The position numbers were made by a program, and so were the translations under genes. A stretch of 64,000 nucleotides of DNA from Microdochium bolleyi (lineage: Eukaryota; Ascomycota; Sordariomycetes; Xylariales; Microdochiaceae), in contig KQ964249.1 in NCBI GenBank assembly GCA_001566295.1, forward strand, positions 1,302,001 through 1,366,000, given 5' to 3'. Of this stretch, positions 10,988 to 21,567 are shown in pieces. Each line of letters opens with the position of its first letter. The stretch's first letter is position 1. The notes beneath the pieces are model-generated. The model saw only the letters and a program-made list of their open reading frames with translations, did not search any database and was not told the origin of the DNA.

Positions 10988-13205
10988 CTACTCTCTGAGC
11001 AAGGCGACCCTCATCATGCCTCGGCCGCCGCGGTTCGCTCTGAGATAGTACGGCAGAAAGACCAGATCTACGGGTTGGCCGCCTCCCGCCTCCTCTGCAG
11101 CATAGGCCTGCACTATCGAATTCTGCCCTCGCGTGTTCCTTGGTTCGCGGCGCTTGCTGGCCTGCCGGGTCCAGCCGTCGGCTCTGAGCTCGACGTACTC
11201 AAGCTCCTGAACGCTGCTGTCACCAGACAAACTTGGGACGGGAAGGCTCCTCGAATGCTCGCGAACCTCGCCAGTGCGCACTAGGCCCGTGTCACGGAAG
11301 TGGTCCTTCTCCCATGCGTTATCAACATCCTCGACGCAGTACACCACTGGACCACGTGCAAGTGCCACTATGTGCTGGTTCGTGTACGGGTGCGGGTACA
11401 CTTGGCGAGGTGTGAACCCGTCAAACTCAATCGCAAAGTCCGCATGCTTGGATGTGTATGACGGTGGGAAGACGATGTAGCCTTTCACGCACTCGAACTC
11501 ATCATCGGATTTCGGTGTGACCTGAACAGCGGTGTCAGCAGAACATCACGACAAATGCGCCATCGGGTTTGGCTTACTTCGTATCTCGAAGACCACGAAG
11601 GCCATCGCAATCTGACAGTCGTCTCTATACCTGACGGGGCCTCGAGGTGGAAAGACGCTTTGCCGTCTCGCGGCCAGTCCGATTTCTGCTCGAGCTTGAC
11701 TTTGACGCCATCCTCGGTCTCAAAGCACACCTCAGCCGTCGTGTAAAGGTGAACGTTGACAAAAGCTTTGTTCGAATCGGAGCTCCCATAGTCCCAGAGA
11801 TACCCGCCGAGGCTACCGAACAGACGCATCAGGTTCGGCGGGCAGCACGACGTCTCGAACCAAGACTCGCGCCGGTCGGGGTCCTTGTCCGAGCTCGCGA
11901 GCTGGTTCACGTACGTGAAGGAATTGCCCTCGAGGCCCATGGCGCCCATGACCGTGTTGTACAGGCACAGCTCCATGACATCGCCGTACCGCGAGTCGAG
12001 GTCGAGGTGGAGCAGCCGCTCGGCGAGCATCATGACGCCGATGGACGCGCACGTCTCGTTGTAGCAGCCCCCGTCGTCGGTTCCCAGCGGCAGGAAGTAG
12101 TCGATGCCGAAGCCTTCCCAGTTGAGCATCGCCCCGATGCCGCCGGTCAGGTACATCTTGCGGTCGACCATGTTGTCCCAGAGCTTCTGCAGGGCCTCAA
12201 AGTACGCCGTCTTCTTGTCGAACGGCTTGCTGCTGTCCAGGCAGAGCAGGTCCGCCACGCCCGTGTACAGGTACATGGCCCTTACCGCGTGGCCTTCCAC
12301 CGTGTCTTGCTCGAGGATCGGCTTGTGCGACTGGTTGTAGAAGTGATCGTACGCGTGCACGTACGAGTTCGGCCGCTTCCAGGGGCTGTCGCCGCGCTCG
12401 TCCGCCTCCCAGTCGTAGTAGTGCTTGCCCTCCTGCCCGGTCGGGTTGCCGCGCTCCTCGATGAAGTAACGGCCCAGCTCGTACGCGGCCTGATCGCCCG
12501 TGACGGCGTACAGCCGCAGCAGCGCAAGCTCAGTCTCCGGGTGGCCCGGGTACCCGTGCCTGCGGCCGTCCTCGGGCCCGAAGACGGACCGGATGAGCTT
12601 GACGTACTTGAGGATGGGGCCAAGGAAGAGATCGTTCTTGTAGTACTTGGCGTGCGCGAGGGCCGCCTCAACCATGTGGCCGGCGTTGTATCTGATCATG
12701 CGTATGAGTCAATCGACTCGGACACGTTTGGCATGACGGGGAGTTCTTCCTATATAACCTCGCCGTGGCTTCGTGCCTGGGGCGGAATGACTTACAGCTC
12801 ATGCTGGTCCCTCAGATTCGACCATCGTTTCTCAGGCTCGATAACGGTGAAGTACAGGTTCAGATACCCGTCCTCACCCTGAGCACCCCTGATCATCTCG
12901 ACAATCTCTCTGACCGCGGCGTCCACCTCGGCATCGTACCGGTCCAGCAGGAGATAGCACGCGCCCTCGATCCACTTCGCGACGTCGCTGTCCCAGTACA
13001 CGGGCGGCGGGCACGGCCAGCGCGACAGGTCGTCATATATTCCCGGCTGCCACTTGAGGTTGAAGCAGTCGTATCGGCCCGTCTTGCGGAGCTGGGCAAG
13101 CTGCGCCTTCACCCCGACCGCGTGGAAGGTCTCGCGGCGCGACTGGAGCAGGGACGGGGCGGTGAACGTCGTCTCGTGGAAGAGGGTCTGAGGGTGGTCG
13201 GACAT
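10988..13205 (-). CDS. GH127/GH146-type glycoside hydrolase (beta-L-arabinofuranosidase family)
   Basis: Three exons: 13205-12796, 12691-11578 and 11521-10988, with introns of 104 and 56 bases, encode 685 residues. The first junction restores the family motif QHELYNAGHMVEAA. A Glu-x-Cys motif in CYNETCASIG (about residues 348-357) and a Cys pair in TSCCPPNLMRLFG (about 415-427) match the zinc-binding Glu/Cys and catalytic Cys of GH127 beta-L-arabinofuranosidases. These use a cysteine nucleophile to release L-arabinofuranose from arabinan and glycoproteins. The fold is an (alpha/alpha)6 barrel followed by beta domains. The N-terminus (MSDHPQTLFHETTF) has no signal peptide, so the enzyme is probably cytosolic and acts on imported oligosaccharides. 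The exact substrate is not decidable. Confidence 0.88.
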
Positions 13206-14354
13206 TGTCGGTTCTTTTTTTCTGAATTCCTCTTTTGTCCAAGGGTTGTGAGTTTGTGCTTGGATTTGCTGGTGATGGCTGTCCTGAGCCCGAATGCTGA
13301 CGAGCAGGTGGTGCTTCCTGATTACCTCTGTCTTGTTTGAATAGATCTTGATGTTGAAGGCTCAATCTCTCGAATTCAAGGCTCGAATCAATGTTCTGGT
13401 GTTATAGAAATGTTCGTTTCGAAGCAAGTAAGTTCTGCACGTGTGCTTACAGCTAACATGCAAGACCAACCGTCCGTGTTAAGCTCACTCTCTCTTCTCT
13501 CTCTCCTCACCGAAGCGAGCTGTGGACCAGAGCTCTTTAAAGAGAATCTCCGGCCTCAGGTCATCGTCCCGTCTTGAACACTACTGTTGATGTCAGGGGG
13601 GATCCCGAGGTCGGAAGACCCTTGAAAGCGTTTAGGCTTCAAAGCAAGCGCACCCGTGCCTTAAATCCGTATCACGAGGTCATTGACCGACCCCTCGTCC
13701 CCCCCGTCCTTGCATGTAGTGCCAACCTAGTCTAGTCGAGCCCAGTCCCCGAGCCTCACCTTGGAAAGCCACCACTGGCAAGCGATTGGTCGGAACCGTG
13801 CGGAGTAAAGGACAGAGATCGCCAATGACAGAAGCTGCTGGGCCATCAGCACCCGTGTGTGGTGCGTGTTCACCTACCCTACCTACCGTGCCGTCAGCTA
13901 CGACTCCGCATTATGCATGCGCAGCCAGCTCATCTGCGAGCAGGGAGCGTGATCCTCCGCATCTCGGACGTCGTCACGGACCACATCGTCTCACAGTGAA
14001 TACTCTCGCAGTAAGGTCTCCTTGCTACTGGCGCTGTTCCAGCACCTCGGCTTAGGTATAAGCGCAGAACCCAGCGAAATGCTGGGCAGTCACAATGCCA
14101 TTGCTAAAAGGACCATCACGAGCAGCTCGAGACACTGCTCTAAGTCAGGCCCGCCACGATGGACCAGGACCGAATGTATCAGGAACACACCACGAAAGCG
14201 TGGCAAGCTCGGCTTTAATTTCTCTCGCACGGCAGCACTAGCTACAACACTGTCGCAAACTGCCCTAGACGCATCAAGCATCCGCATACATGGTACAGGA
14301 CTCGGAAGTGACCTGTTCAGGGCGGATCACGAGCCCAGTGGGTGCACATCTCCT
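13206..14354. other. Intergenic region with hydrolase promoter
   Basis: About 1.1 kb between the start of the GH127-type gene and the end of the NOT3/5 gene, both on the minus strand. The part next to 13205 is rich in T and should hold the hydrolase leader. A 12-base perfect palindrome CTCTTTAAAGAG occurs near 13535. No gene was recognised. Confidence 0.5.
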
Positions 14355-16505
14355 TCAAACATCATCCTCGAGGAAGCGGTAGGCGAACTTGAAGTCCGCT
14401 TTGCGGCGGTTCATCCTGTATCATCGTCAGCACTGCGCTTGATTCTTACACGGCCCGGGAAAAGGGGCAACAACTTACCAAGTTGACTCGTAGTCAAAGA
14501 AGCGATACGTGCCTTGCTCGAACTCTTCAGTGATGTTCTTTGGCTCCTCATGTCGCTGGAACCATGTCTGATACTGCTTGTGGAACCGCCAGCTCTGGTC
14601 CTTGAGAGCCTTGGCCGCGAGGTACTGTTGCGACGTGCCCTGCTTGTAGTAAAACACATAAAACAGGGTATCTGGCTCTATCCGCGAGTACAGCCGAGGA
14701 TCGTCGAAGATCTGTAAAGGCTCCTGGGGGTACCCTGACGAAGGTACCCTCACCTCAGGCTTGTACGACCGGGGAGGTTCAGTGTCGTAGTTGTCCACGC
14801 CGTTGACGTTCTGTTGCGAAGCACCCAGCATGCGGAGGTGTGACCGTGAGTTGGCTGGTAGTTGGCGGTTCTTCGTCACCTCATACGACTCCACGAGATC
14901 CGACAGTGAGGATGGCAAGTAGTATATGGGCTCCTCGTCGTCCTCTTCGCTAGATCGCGAGCCATGACCGTTTGTCTGCGACGCTGTACCCGGAGAATGT
15001 GTGTTAGTGGACGCACAGGATAATTGTAAGCTTCAATGGCAGCACTAACCTTTGGCCGATTCTGCTGCGGCGGCCGCGGCAGCAGCAGCCTTCTTTCCCT
15101 TCTCCTTTCTCGAAGAGGGAGCTGGGGCTGGGGGTGTGGGCGTTGGTGCTATGGGCTCAGGTGCCTTACTCTCGGCTGGTGTGGGCTGTCGTTCAGCTCG
15201 TGCCTCCACGGGCACGGGCTGCGCCGGTGTAATAGCTGGAGAGTTCACGGCGCTCGCCTTGCCGGCAGCTGTCAATGGCAAGGGCGAAATGCCTGTCGAG
15301 GAAGAGGCAGGCAGCGATCCTGGCGGCGGCGGCAGCGGAGCAATGCCAACGTTGTTCTTGTCCGCAGCAGCAGCTGCTGCGGAAGCGTACTTCAGAACCT
15401 CACCAGCGGGTCGCGCGGGTGCTGGCGCCGGCTTCATCACCGCGCCCGCGCCGCCACTTAACGAATTTGAAAGTGTGGCTGGCGAGCTGCTTAATTGAGC
15501 GAGTTGCGGCAGTGGGGACTTGACCTGAGGTTGTGTAGATGGCCGGCGGACAGCTGTCGCCACCGCCTCTGCGGCTGTCTTTGTCTTGCCTGGTATACTG
15601 TTTGTCCGTTCCGGCTCGATGCTATCGTCGGCAGTCGACTGGTTGTCTTGCGACGAACTCTTGTCGTTGTCATGCGCCATACCGTAGACCTCCTCGTCCT
15701 CCTGAAGATTGAGCTCGTCGTACAGTTCGTCGTCATCCATAAAGTCGTCGTTCAGACCGTCGCTCACATAGTACCGTATGCTCTCTTCGAGCTCGGTCAC
15801 TTGTTCAGGCTCCACGCCGCCGTTTTCCAGTGACCGTCGGATTAGCTCGAGCTTGCCTTGATGCCATTTATGACGCTCGATGATGCCTTCGATGGTGGCC
15901 ATCCGGTCCGCCTTGGCGCCCTGGTTCTTGCCCTTCTTCATGGTGACTTGTATTGACTCGTTCTCGGCCTCCAGAGCCTCGAGCTGTTGTTCCAGCTCAT
16001 CGACCATGGTGCTGAGAAACTCGCTCGCCTCCACCTTGGCTTGCTCCTTCGGATCGAGCTTCGCTGCCGCGGAGAGACCCTCTTTCGAGTACGCTTTCGT
16101 CTTCATCGCCTTCTCGACGGCCTTGAACTTCTCCATTTGCTACAAGAACGATTGATCATCAGCACACGACGACGGAACACGCACAGAGGGGCCGGGCGCG
16201 CGCTCCTACGGGAGCGGTCCGGCGTCAGAAAATGAGGGGATGAGGCGTACCGTCTCAATGAGCTTCCGTTTCTCCAGCAGCGGAGCCTTGTCCTTTATGT
16301 CGTTGCTAGCTGCCCATGTCTTGATCTGGTCGCGCAAGCGCTGGAGCTTCTTGATCTCACGCTTTAGGTTGTCCTCGAGCTTCTCCTTCTGAGCGGGGTT
16401 ATTTGACTGCTCAATCTTCTCGTAGATGCTCTCGAACTCCGCGACGCCCTCGTCGACCTTCTTGAAGCACTTGTCGACTTCTTGCTGTAGTTTCCTCGCC
16501 GCCAT
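14355..16505 (-). CDS. NOT5: CCR4-NOT complex subunit NOT3/NOT5
   Basis: Four exons: 16505-16251, 16139-15050, 14983-14479 and 14415-14355, encode 636 residues. Introns are 111, 66, and 63 bases. The subunit belongs to the CCR4-NOT deadenylase complex, which controls mRNA decay and transcription. The N-terminal Not3 coiled-coil domain spans about residues 1-240 (RKLQQEVDKCFKKVDEGVAE; METQ-like junction into KFKAVEKAMKTKAYSKEGL). A Pro/Ala-rich linker of about 200 residues includes an Ala run. The C-terminal NOT box ends with RLYSRIEPDTLFYVFYYKQG and a last exon of 61 nt encoding NRRKADFKFAYRFLEDDV. All junctions are in phase. The second intron uses the less common donor GTTAGT. Confidence 0.95.
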
Positions 16506-17633
16506 GGTGTCTGGTGTGTGAGCTCGGCCGTCGCTGTTGCGCGGACCGATGTATGCGCGCGTTTGCGAAGTTGCGGCGATTGCCTCGGGCGGTTGTTGGA
16601 TGTACAGGCCACGAGGCCCCTAATAGCGGGTGCTAACACGACGATGGCTCTGCGTGAGCACAAGAATGTGTCGCAGGTTGGGTCGTGGCGAGGGGTAAGG
16701 CCGGTTGTGACTAGCTCGGATGCCTCAGGGGTGGAATTCCGGAGTAGGCGCGGCGCTCGTGTAGGTTGCTTGAGGCCAGCTCGCTGATTCGAGATGTGTG
16801 TTGTGTGTGTATATGAGAGATTGTGTGCGTACGCGCGCGAGTGTGGTGATGCTGTGTCGCAGTCGAATGGCCGGTTGCCCTGGGGAGATCGGATTTCGAT
16901 TGGCTGCGGAGGACGGCAGAAGGCTGCCAGGTGTGCTGTACGCAAGTGGAGGTGCTGCCCGCCCGCATCAAACATCGATGTCACAGCGGGTGTGTTAGCG
17001 TGCTTGGGTGCTGGAGGTGCCAATCGATAAGCCGCTTCTAGTCACCAGGTGTGATGCGAGTCGTCTGGTGTCTGTTTGGCCCCCCAAGGTTCCAAATCTC
17101 TCTTTGCCAGAGTAACCTTGAGGGACAATGACTGCATATCGGCGTCAGCCGGATATTCGAGCGAACATAGCTTCTTCCGAGCGTGTCGATACTGCCATGG
17201 TGCCTAACAGCGAGGCCTGCGTCTGTTTCAAAGGAGCAAGCCAGCTGTGTGGCTAAGACCCTGACTCCAGAGCCCCCGTGTTATTGCTGCGGTTTCTACT
17301 GTGGCTAACATGTTGAGTCTGAGATTGTTGCAAGATAGGCTCCCAGGTCCTTGATATCTCACGTGTCTGCTTTGCAAGTAATAATCTGGTTCATCTTGGC
17401 ATGTCGTGGTATATGCACCCGCCCGCCATGCACTCCATCCGTGGCTGTGGTGATGCGAGTCGTGGTGGGCCTCCTCCGAGAACCAGTGGACGGCGATGCC
17501 GATTTTCGGCCGACCACCACCTTTGTATCCAGGCCATCATCGTGTTCACTCGTGCTCAGGTGCCTGGACATCGCTCTTAACCACTCTTTCTCTTTCAGCA
17601 AGTCATTTACAGGGCACTCTGCAACCTGGAATT
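16506..17633. promoter_or_regulatory. Divergent intergenic region between NOT3/5 and D-aminoacyl-tRNA deacylase
   Basis: Promoters of both divergent genes must lie here. A GT-rich run occurs at about 16793-16813. No TATA box or coding frame with family resemblance was seen. Confidence 0.5.
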
Positions 17634-18684
17634 ATGAAAGGTAATGACACTGAGGCATGCCCCAGTCCACCCACCACAGCCACCAGCAATCCTTAGAACC
17701 CTCCGTCAAAGCCACACAAGAGTCAAACACACACCCGATCTCTGCAACCAATATACTAACAAACCGGTCGGACAGCGATACTCCAGCGCGTCCTCTCCGC
17801 CTCGGTGACGGTGGACAAGGAGGTCGTCTCGTCGATCGGCAAGGGCGTGCTCGTCTTCGCCGCCGTGGCGCCGGGGGACACGGAGAAGGAGGCCGACTCA
17901 CTCGCGGCCAAGGTGCTCAAGATGAAGCTCTGGGATGACGAGAGCGACGGCGGTAAGGTCAGTATATCCCTCGCTTTTCCCACACAAGTATCGTCGCCAC
18001 TCTGCGTTGGAAAGGGGGAGGCATTTGCGTCTTTGCTTTATCCTACTTTGGCCGCGGAAACCCACGCTTCAACTCGACGGGATATCTGACATATATACAT
18101 CTCCTTCCTTGGTGGTGATTTAGTGGAAGCACAATGTCCAGGAAATAAACGGCGAGGTCCTCTGCGGTGAGTCTCGGATCATACCCCCCCCCCCCCCCCT
18201 CTTTGTCACCAGTTGTGAAGAAAACTGACCACGGAATCCGTCCCCCCCCGGGAACAGTTTCGCAGTTCACGCTCCTCGCGTCGACAAAGAAAGGGAACAA
18301 GCCGGATTTCCACGGAAGCATGGCTCCCACAGAAGCCAGGCAGCTGTACGAGTACTTCTTCAGCAAGGTGCAGTCCGGCTACGTGCCCGACAGGGTGAAG
18401 AACGGCGTGTTCCAGGCCATGATGGAGGTCGCGCTCGTCAACGACGGACCGGTACGTTGTTATTGACACACGCGGGAAATGTCATACAGGCGTTTGTCCA
18501 CGGCAGACAAGAATCGACGGGGGAAAGGGTGTGAGGAAGATATACTGACAATGAATGCTCGCTCGCATAGGTCACTTTGGAGATCACGGCGACTCCCCCG
18601 CCGCCGAAGCAGAATGGTGGCGTCAAGAAGGTGAAAGGCCAGAAGACAGGGGACGAGTCAATCATAACACCTCAAGATGCATAG
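17634..18684 (+). CDS. DTD1: D-aminoacyl-tRNA deacylase (DTD)
   Basis: Five exons: 17634-17640, 17776-17957, 18124-18166, 18258-18451 and 18571-18684, encode 179 residues. Introns are 135, 166, 91 and 119 bases. DTD removes D-amino acids and glycine mischarged onto tRNA, protecting translation fidelity. The protein begins MKAILQRVLSASVTVDKEVV. The catalytic SQFTL motif (CVSQFTLLAS) follows intron 3, and the Gly-cisPro region (NDGPVTLEI) is split by intron 4 between Pro and Val. The first coding exon is only 7 nt (ATGAAAG), supported by the perfect family N-terminus it restores. A Pro/Lys-rich tail of about 25 residues extends past the usual 150-residue core. Intron 2 uses donor GTCAGT; the alternative GTAAGG site would break the frame. 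Intron 3 contains a run of 16 C. Confidence 0.93.
18184..18199 (+). repeat. Poly-C run (16 C) inside DTD intron 3
   Basis: Sixteen consecutive C lie 18 bases after the donor of a 91-base intron, and eight more C lie just before its acceptor. Length may vary or be misread in sequencing. Confidence 0.85.
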
Positions 18685-19004
18685 ATATATCGCAGGAGTT
18701 CCTGATCATAGACAGCTGCATAGACTAGATCGCGTTCGTACAGGTCAAACCAATAGGTCATAGAATCCAGTCTCTCAGCAGAATCACCGTGGAATATGTA
18801 CGAACACGCCATGCCATAATAGCCTGCGTCGGAGAAGTGAACGCCTCAAAAGCAATATGGGTATATCCTGACACAAAATGCTCATTGTGTCACTCGTCAA
18901 CACTGACAAACTTCAGCTTTGTCTTTCCCATGAATCAGCGCCTGGAGCTCCCAAACCAGAAAACACTTCGCAGAACATGTGTCGAATCTAGCAGCACATC
19001 ACGC
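18685..19004. other. Convergent intergenic region
   Basis: The deacylase and Yippee genes converge here, so this holds two 3' ends. Nothing else was recognised. Confidence 0.6.
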
Positions 19005-19970
19005 CTACGACTTGGAGCGCTTGTTCACCTTGCGGGCGCGTCTCTTTGCTGCGACGGCAGGATCCCACGACCCCGAGAACAAGTCGTCGCAGTCATCCTC
19101 GTCTTCCGAGTCAAAGACCACCACATCCTCGTGCGTCGCAGCATCACTATCGTTCGGCCATTGCCCCTTGCCACCCTTGACGGGACCATAGTCTGCCACG
19201 GGCTCGTACTCGGATTCTGGCAGGTCTTCCCAGCTCCGGTAGTCGACTATCCTCTTCGTCTCCAGTATGAACTTGCCGACTTTGTACTTCTGAGACTCTT
19301 CCTTTGCGTCGACATACTTCCATCCGATGCGTGCCTGGCAGACGGCGCAGGTGATGTCGGCTACGATATGGGATCCGGTGACGAGAAGGCGGGTCTCTGA
19401 CTTGCCAATCTTGACGTTGAGGAGACTGCCGCCTTGGTCCGAAGCGGGAGCAATCAGGTAAGCACGGCCATAACGGCCTGTGAACCCCTTGCTGACGACT
19501 TGTGAGCAATATGCAAAGTCGGCAGAACAAGTTGAGCAGCGGATGGTGTTTGGCTGCGTGCGAGAGAGCCGCCGCGGCTGCGATGCCGTGGACGGCGAAG
19601 AAGTCGTGGAGTAGAATGACGGCACTGTCGAAATAGATGACCGTGCCGAGGCCCGGCGCCCTGTGATAGCTGTGACCGGGGTTGTGAAGCGGGACGAGAA
19701 GAACGAGGGTGAAGTGGGACTCTCTCCGGGGGTGCCAGGCGTCGAGTCGCCGGGTGAAGAGCTGAGAGCCGGGACTGCCGTTTCGTGTGGCGGTGATGAG
19801 CTGATGCTGTTGTTTCTCGAGTCTGTTGCGGGCGTGCTCTGACGTCGGCCACGGAACGGCATGGCGAAGCTGGGCAAAAGAAAGACAGGGAACTTGGGCC
19901 CAGTCGGCTGTGCGGGCGTCGATGACGTACCGTGGTGGTCGCCGGTGACGGCTCTGATTGCCGAGAACAT
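19005..19970 (-). CDS. Yippee/Mis18-type zinc-binding protein
   Basis: Single frame of 321 residues. The C-terminal half contains a Yippee-type zinc-binding domain: IRCSTCSADFAYCSQVVSKG, a GRYGRAYLI stretch, then LLVTGSHIVADITCAVCQAR and IGWKYVDAKEESQKYKVGKF. Two CxxC pairs about 55 residues apart are the expected zinc ligands. The N-terminal about 145 residues are Ser/Thr/Pro-rich. The tail is acidic and then basic (AAKRRARKVNKRSKS), possibly nuclear. The molecular role of fungal Yippee proteins is poorly defined. The start is uncertain. An ATG at 19862 (MPFRGRRQS) is also possible, and an optional 61-base GT-AG segment (19930-19870) would make the upstream part a leader. I kept 19970 because the frame is open and reads FPVFLLPSFAMPF. 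Confidence 0.82.
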   Translation of the reverse strand: MFSAIRAVTGDHHGTSSTPAQPTGPKFPVFLLPSFAMPFRGRRQSTPATDSRNNSISSSPPHETAVPALSSSPGDSTPGTPGESPTSPSFFSSRFTTPVTAITGRRASARSSISTVPSFYSTTSSPSTASQPRRLSRTQPNTIRCSTCSADFAYCSQVVSKGFTGRYGRAYLIAPASDQGGSLLNVKIGKSETRLLVTGSHIVADITCAVCQARIGWKYVDAKEESQKYKVGKFILETKRIVDYRSWEDLPESEYEPVADYGPVKGGKGQWPNDSDAATHEDVVVFDSEDEDDCDDLFSGSWDPAVAAKRRARKVNKRSKS

Positions 19971-21567
19971 GTCTGCTAGGAACGGCGATGAGAGCCACCC
20001 AAGTAGAACGGAAAGCGATGACTTCTTCCAAAGCTAGGAAGAATGATATTGTACAGGGAGGAGAAATGCAGATGGAGGTGGTCGGTATCGTGCGATGTGA
20101 GGAGAGCTGTTTCACGATTCAGTGCCGCATGCAAGCGTGGCACACGCAAGTGCCGAGTAGGCTGCATGCAAGGAGCGACAAGGTGAGGAGGCCAAGCGGC
20201 ACGGAACAGCTGGCTGTGTGTAGATCGTCCAGAAGGGAGCCCTTTCGGAGAGCTCACATTGCATACTAGAGACCACAACGAAAAGAGTCTTATAAAAGAG
20301 TCTTATGAAAGAAGCGTGGGAGAACCAGAGCGTTGGACCAAGCCGGACCGGAGCTTCAGCAGCAAAAGACAAATTGATGCATTGTGCGAGATCGACGGCA
20401 GTCACGGGTTGTGTTCTGGTCAAGTGGTGGTTGCGTCGAAGCTCCCAGCCTGCAGCCGTGACTGGCCCAGGAGCTTATCGCACACCACCAACCTGGGAAG
20501 TCCGTGACGGGAGCATTTGAAAGGCGCAAGAGCCCGTGGTTGACAGCGGCCACTCACGGAGCTGCCCTTGCGCCGCCATTGCTGCCCGAGAAGCCACTGC
20601 CCGTCGTCGTGATGATACCTGGGCCATGAACACGATATCCATGGATGCCCCGGATTCTAGGTGTCTGGGAACTGACTCACAGCTAGGATCTCCTCGGCCT
20701 AGCGCAACCTCGAAACCTTCAAACCTAGCCCTGGCCAGCCTGGGCACTCTGCGGTGCCGGACCTCCGGACGGCTGCCGGCTGCACAAAGCAAACCAGGCA
20801 GGCCTCGAATTGCCTTGCGAGAGCCAGCGACAACAACACGGACCGCCACGCAAACCAGTCTCGAAAGATGATGCTGCGAGACCAAGATTGGCCTGGAGCG
20901 TCCCTCCCTGCCTGCCCAACGCTTGCAACGTCTTGCAGGTGCCCGGATGCCCATGCTGCTGCCCTTGTTGGTGAGCACTCCACGAGGCGCCGCAAATGGA
21001 GGAGGGCCAATCCTGTTGCGGGCTAGGGTGTGTGAGAGGGCCACACGTGATGGGCATTGGGCGTTGCAGCTTTGTGATGCGACCACCATGAATGCGGTTG
21101 CAGGGCGCCGGGGCCGTGCCAGGATGCCGCTGGGCGTTTCTAGACTCTGCTGCAGCACACCCACGCCGCCTGCTGCAGCGCCTGCCATTGGCCCAGGGGC
21201 GCCTTCCCCGCTGGCTCTACGGTGGCCACTTCCTGGGCGCTCGGGCTCCGGGCTCCACTGGCCCCAGGCCTGTGCCTCGTCTGCCTTTTCTCAAAAACCG
21301 CCAATCCTGCCTCCGTGTCTCTCCTCCGCCGTCTCCGTCTATCCCGTCTCCGTCAGCACAACTCTGCAATCCCGCGCCCGCCCCAACGCCTGCGACTCTT
21401 CTTGTCCTCAAGACTCTGTCTGCACACCTCGTCTGCCCTCGGCTTCTCGTCACCGCCACGCAAAGTCTCTCTCACTCGACAGCAGCTCGACCCCGGTCCT
21501 TATCTCTCTCCCTGATCACCACCTCCTCACACCTCTCCGACAGCCGCCCTGGGTTCCCACGATTACA
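19971..21567. promoter_or_regulatory. Divergent intergenic region; CT-rich leader of antizyme gene
   Basis: Between the Yippee gene (-) and the antizyme gene (+). The last 270 bases (about 21290-21560) are rich in C and T, as in strongly expressed fungal genes. The 90 bases before the antizyme ATG contain no other ATG. The antizyme frame is open upstream to 20923, but that stretch has no family resemblance. No other gene was recognised. Confidence 0.5.

Noticed and set aside
11647..12882. 411-codon plus-strand frame opposite the GH127-type gene
   Set aside because: Antisense shadow that crosses the hydrolase introns. No domain pattern is visible.
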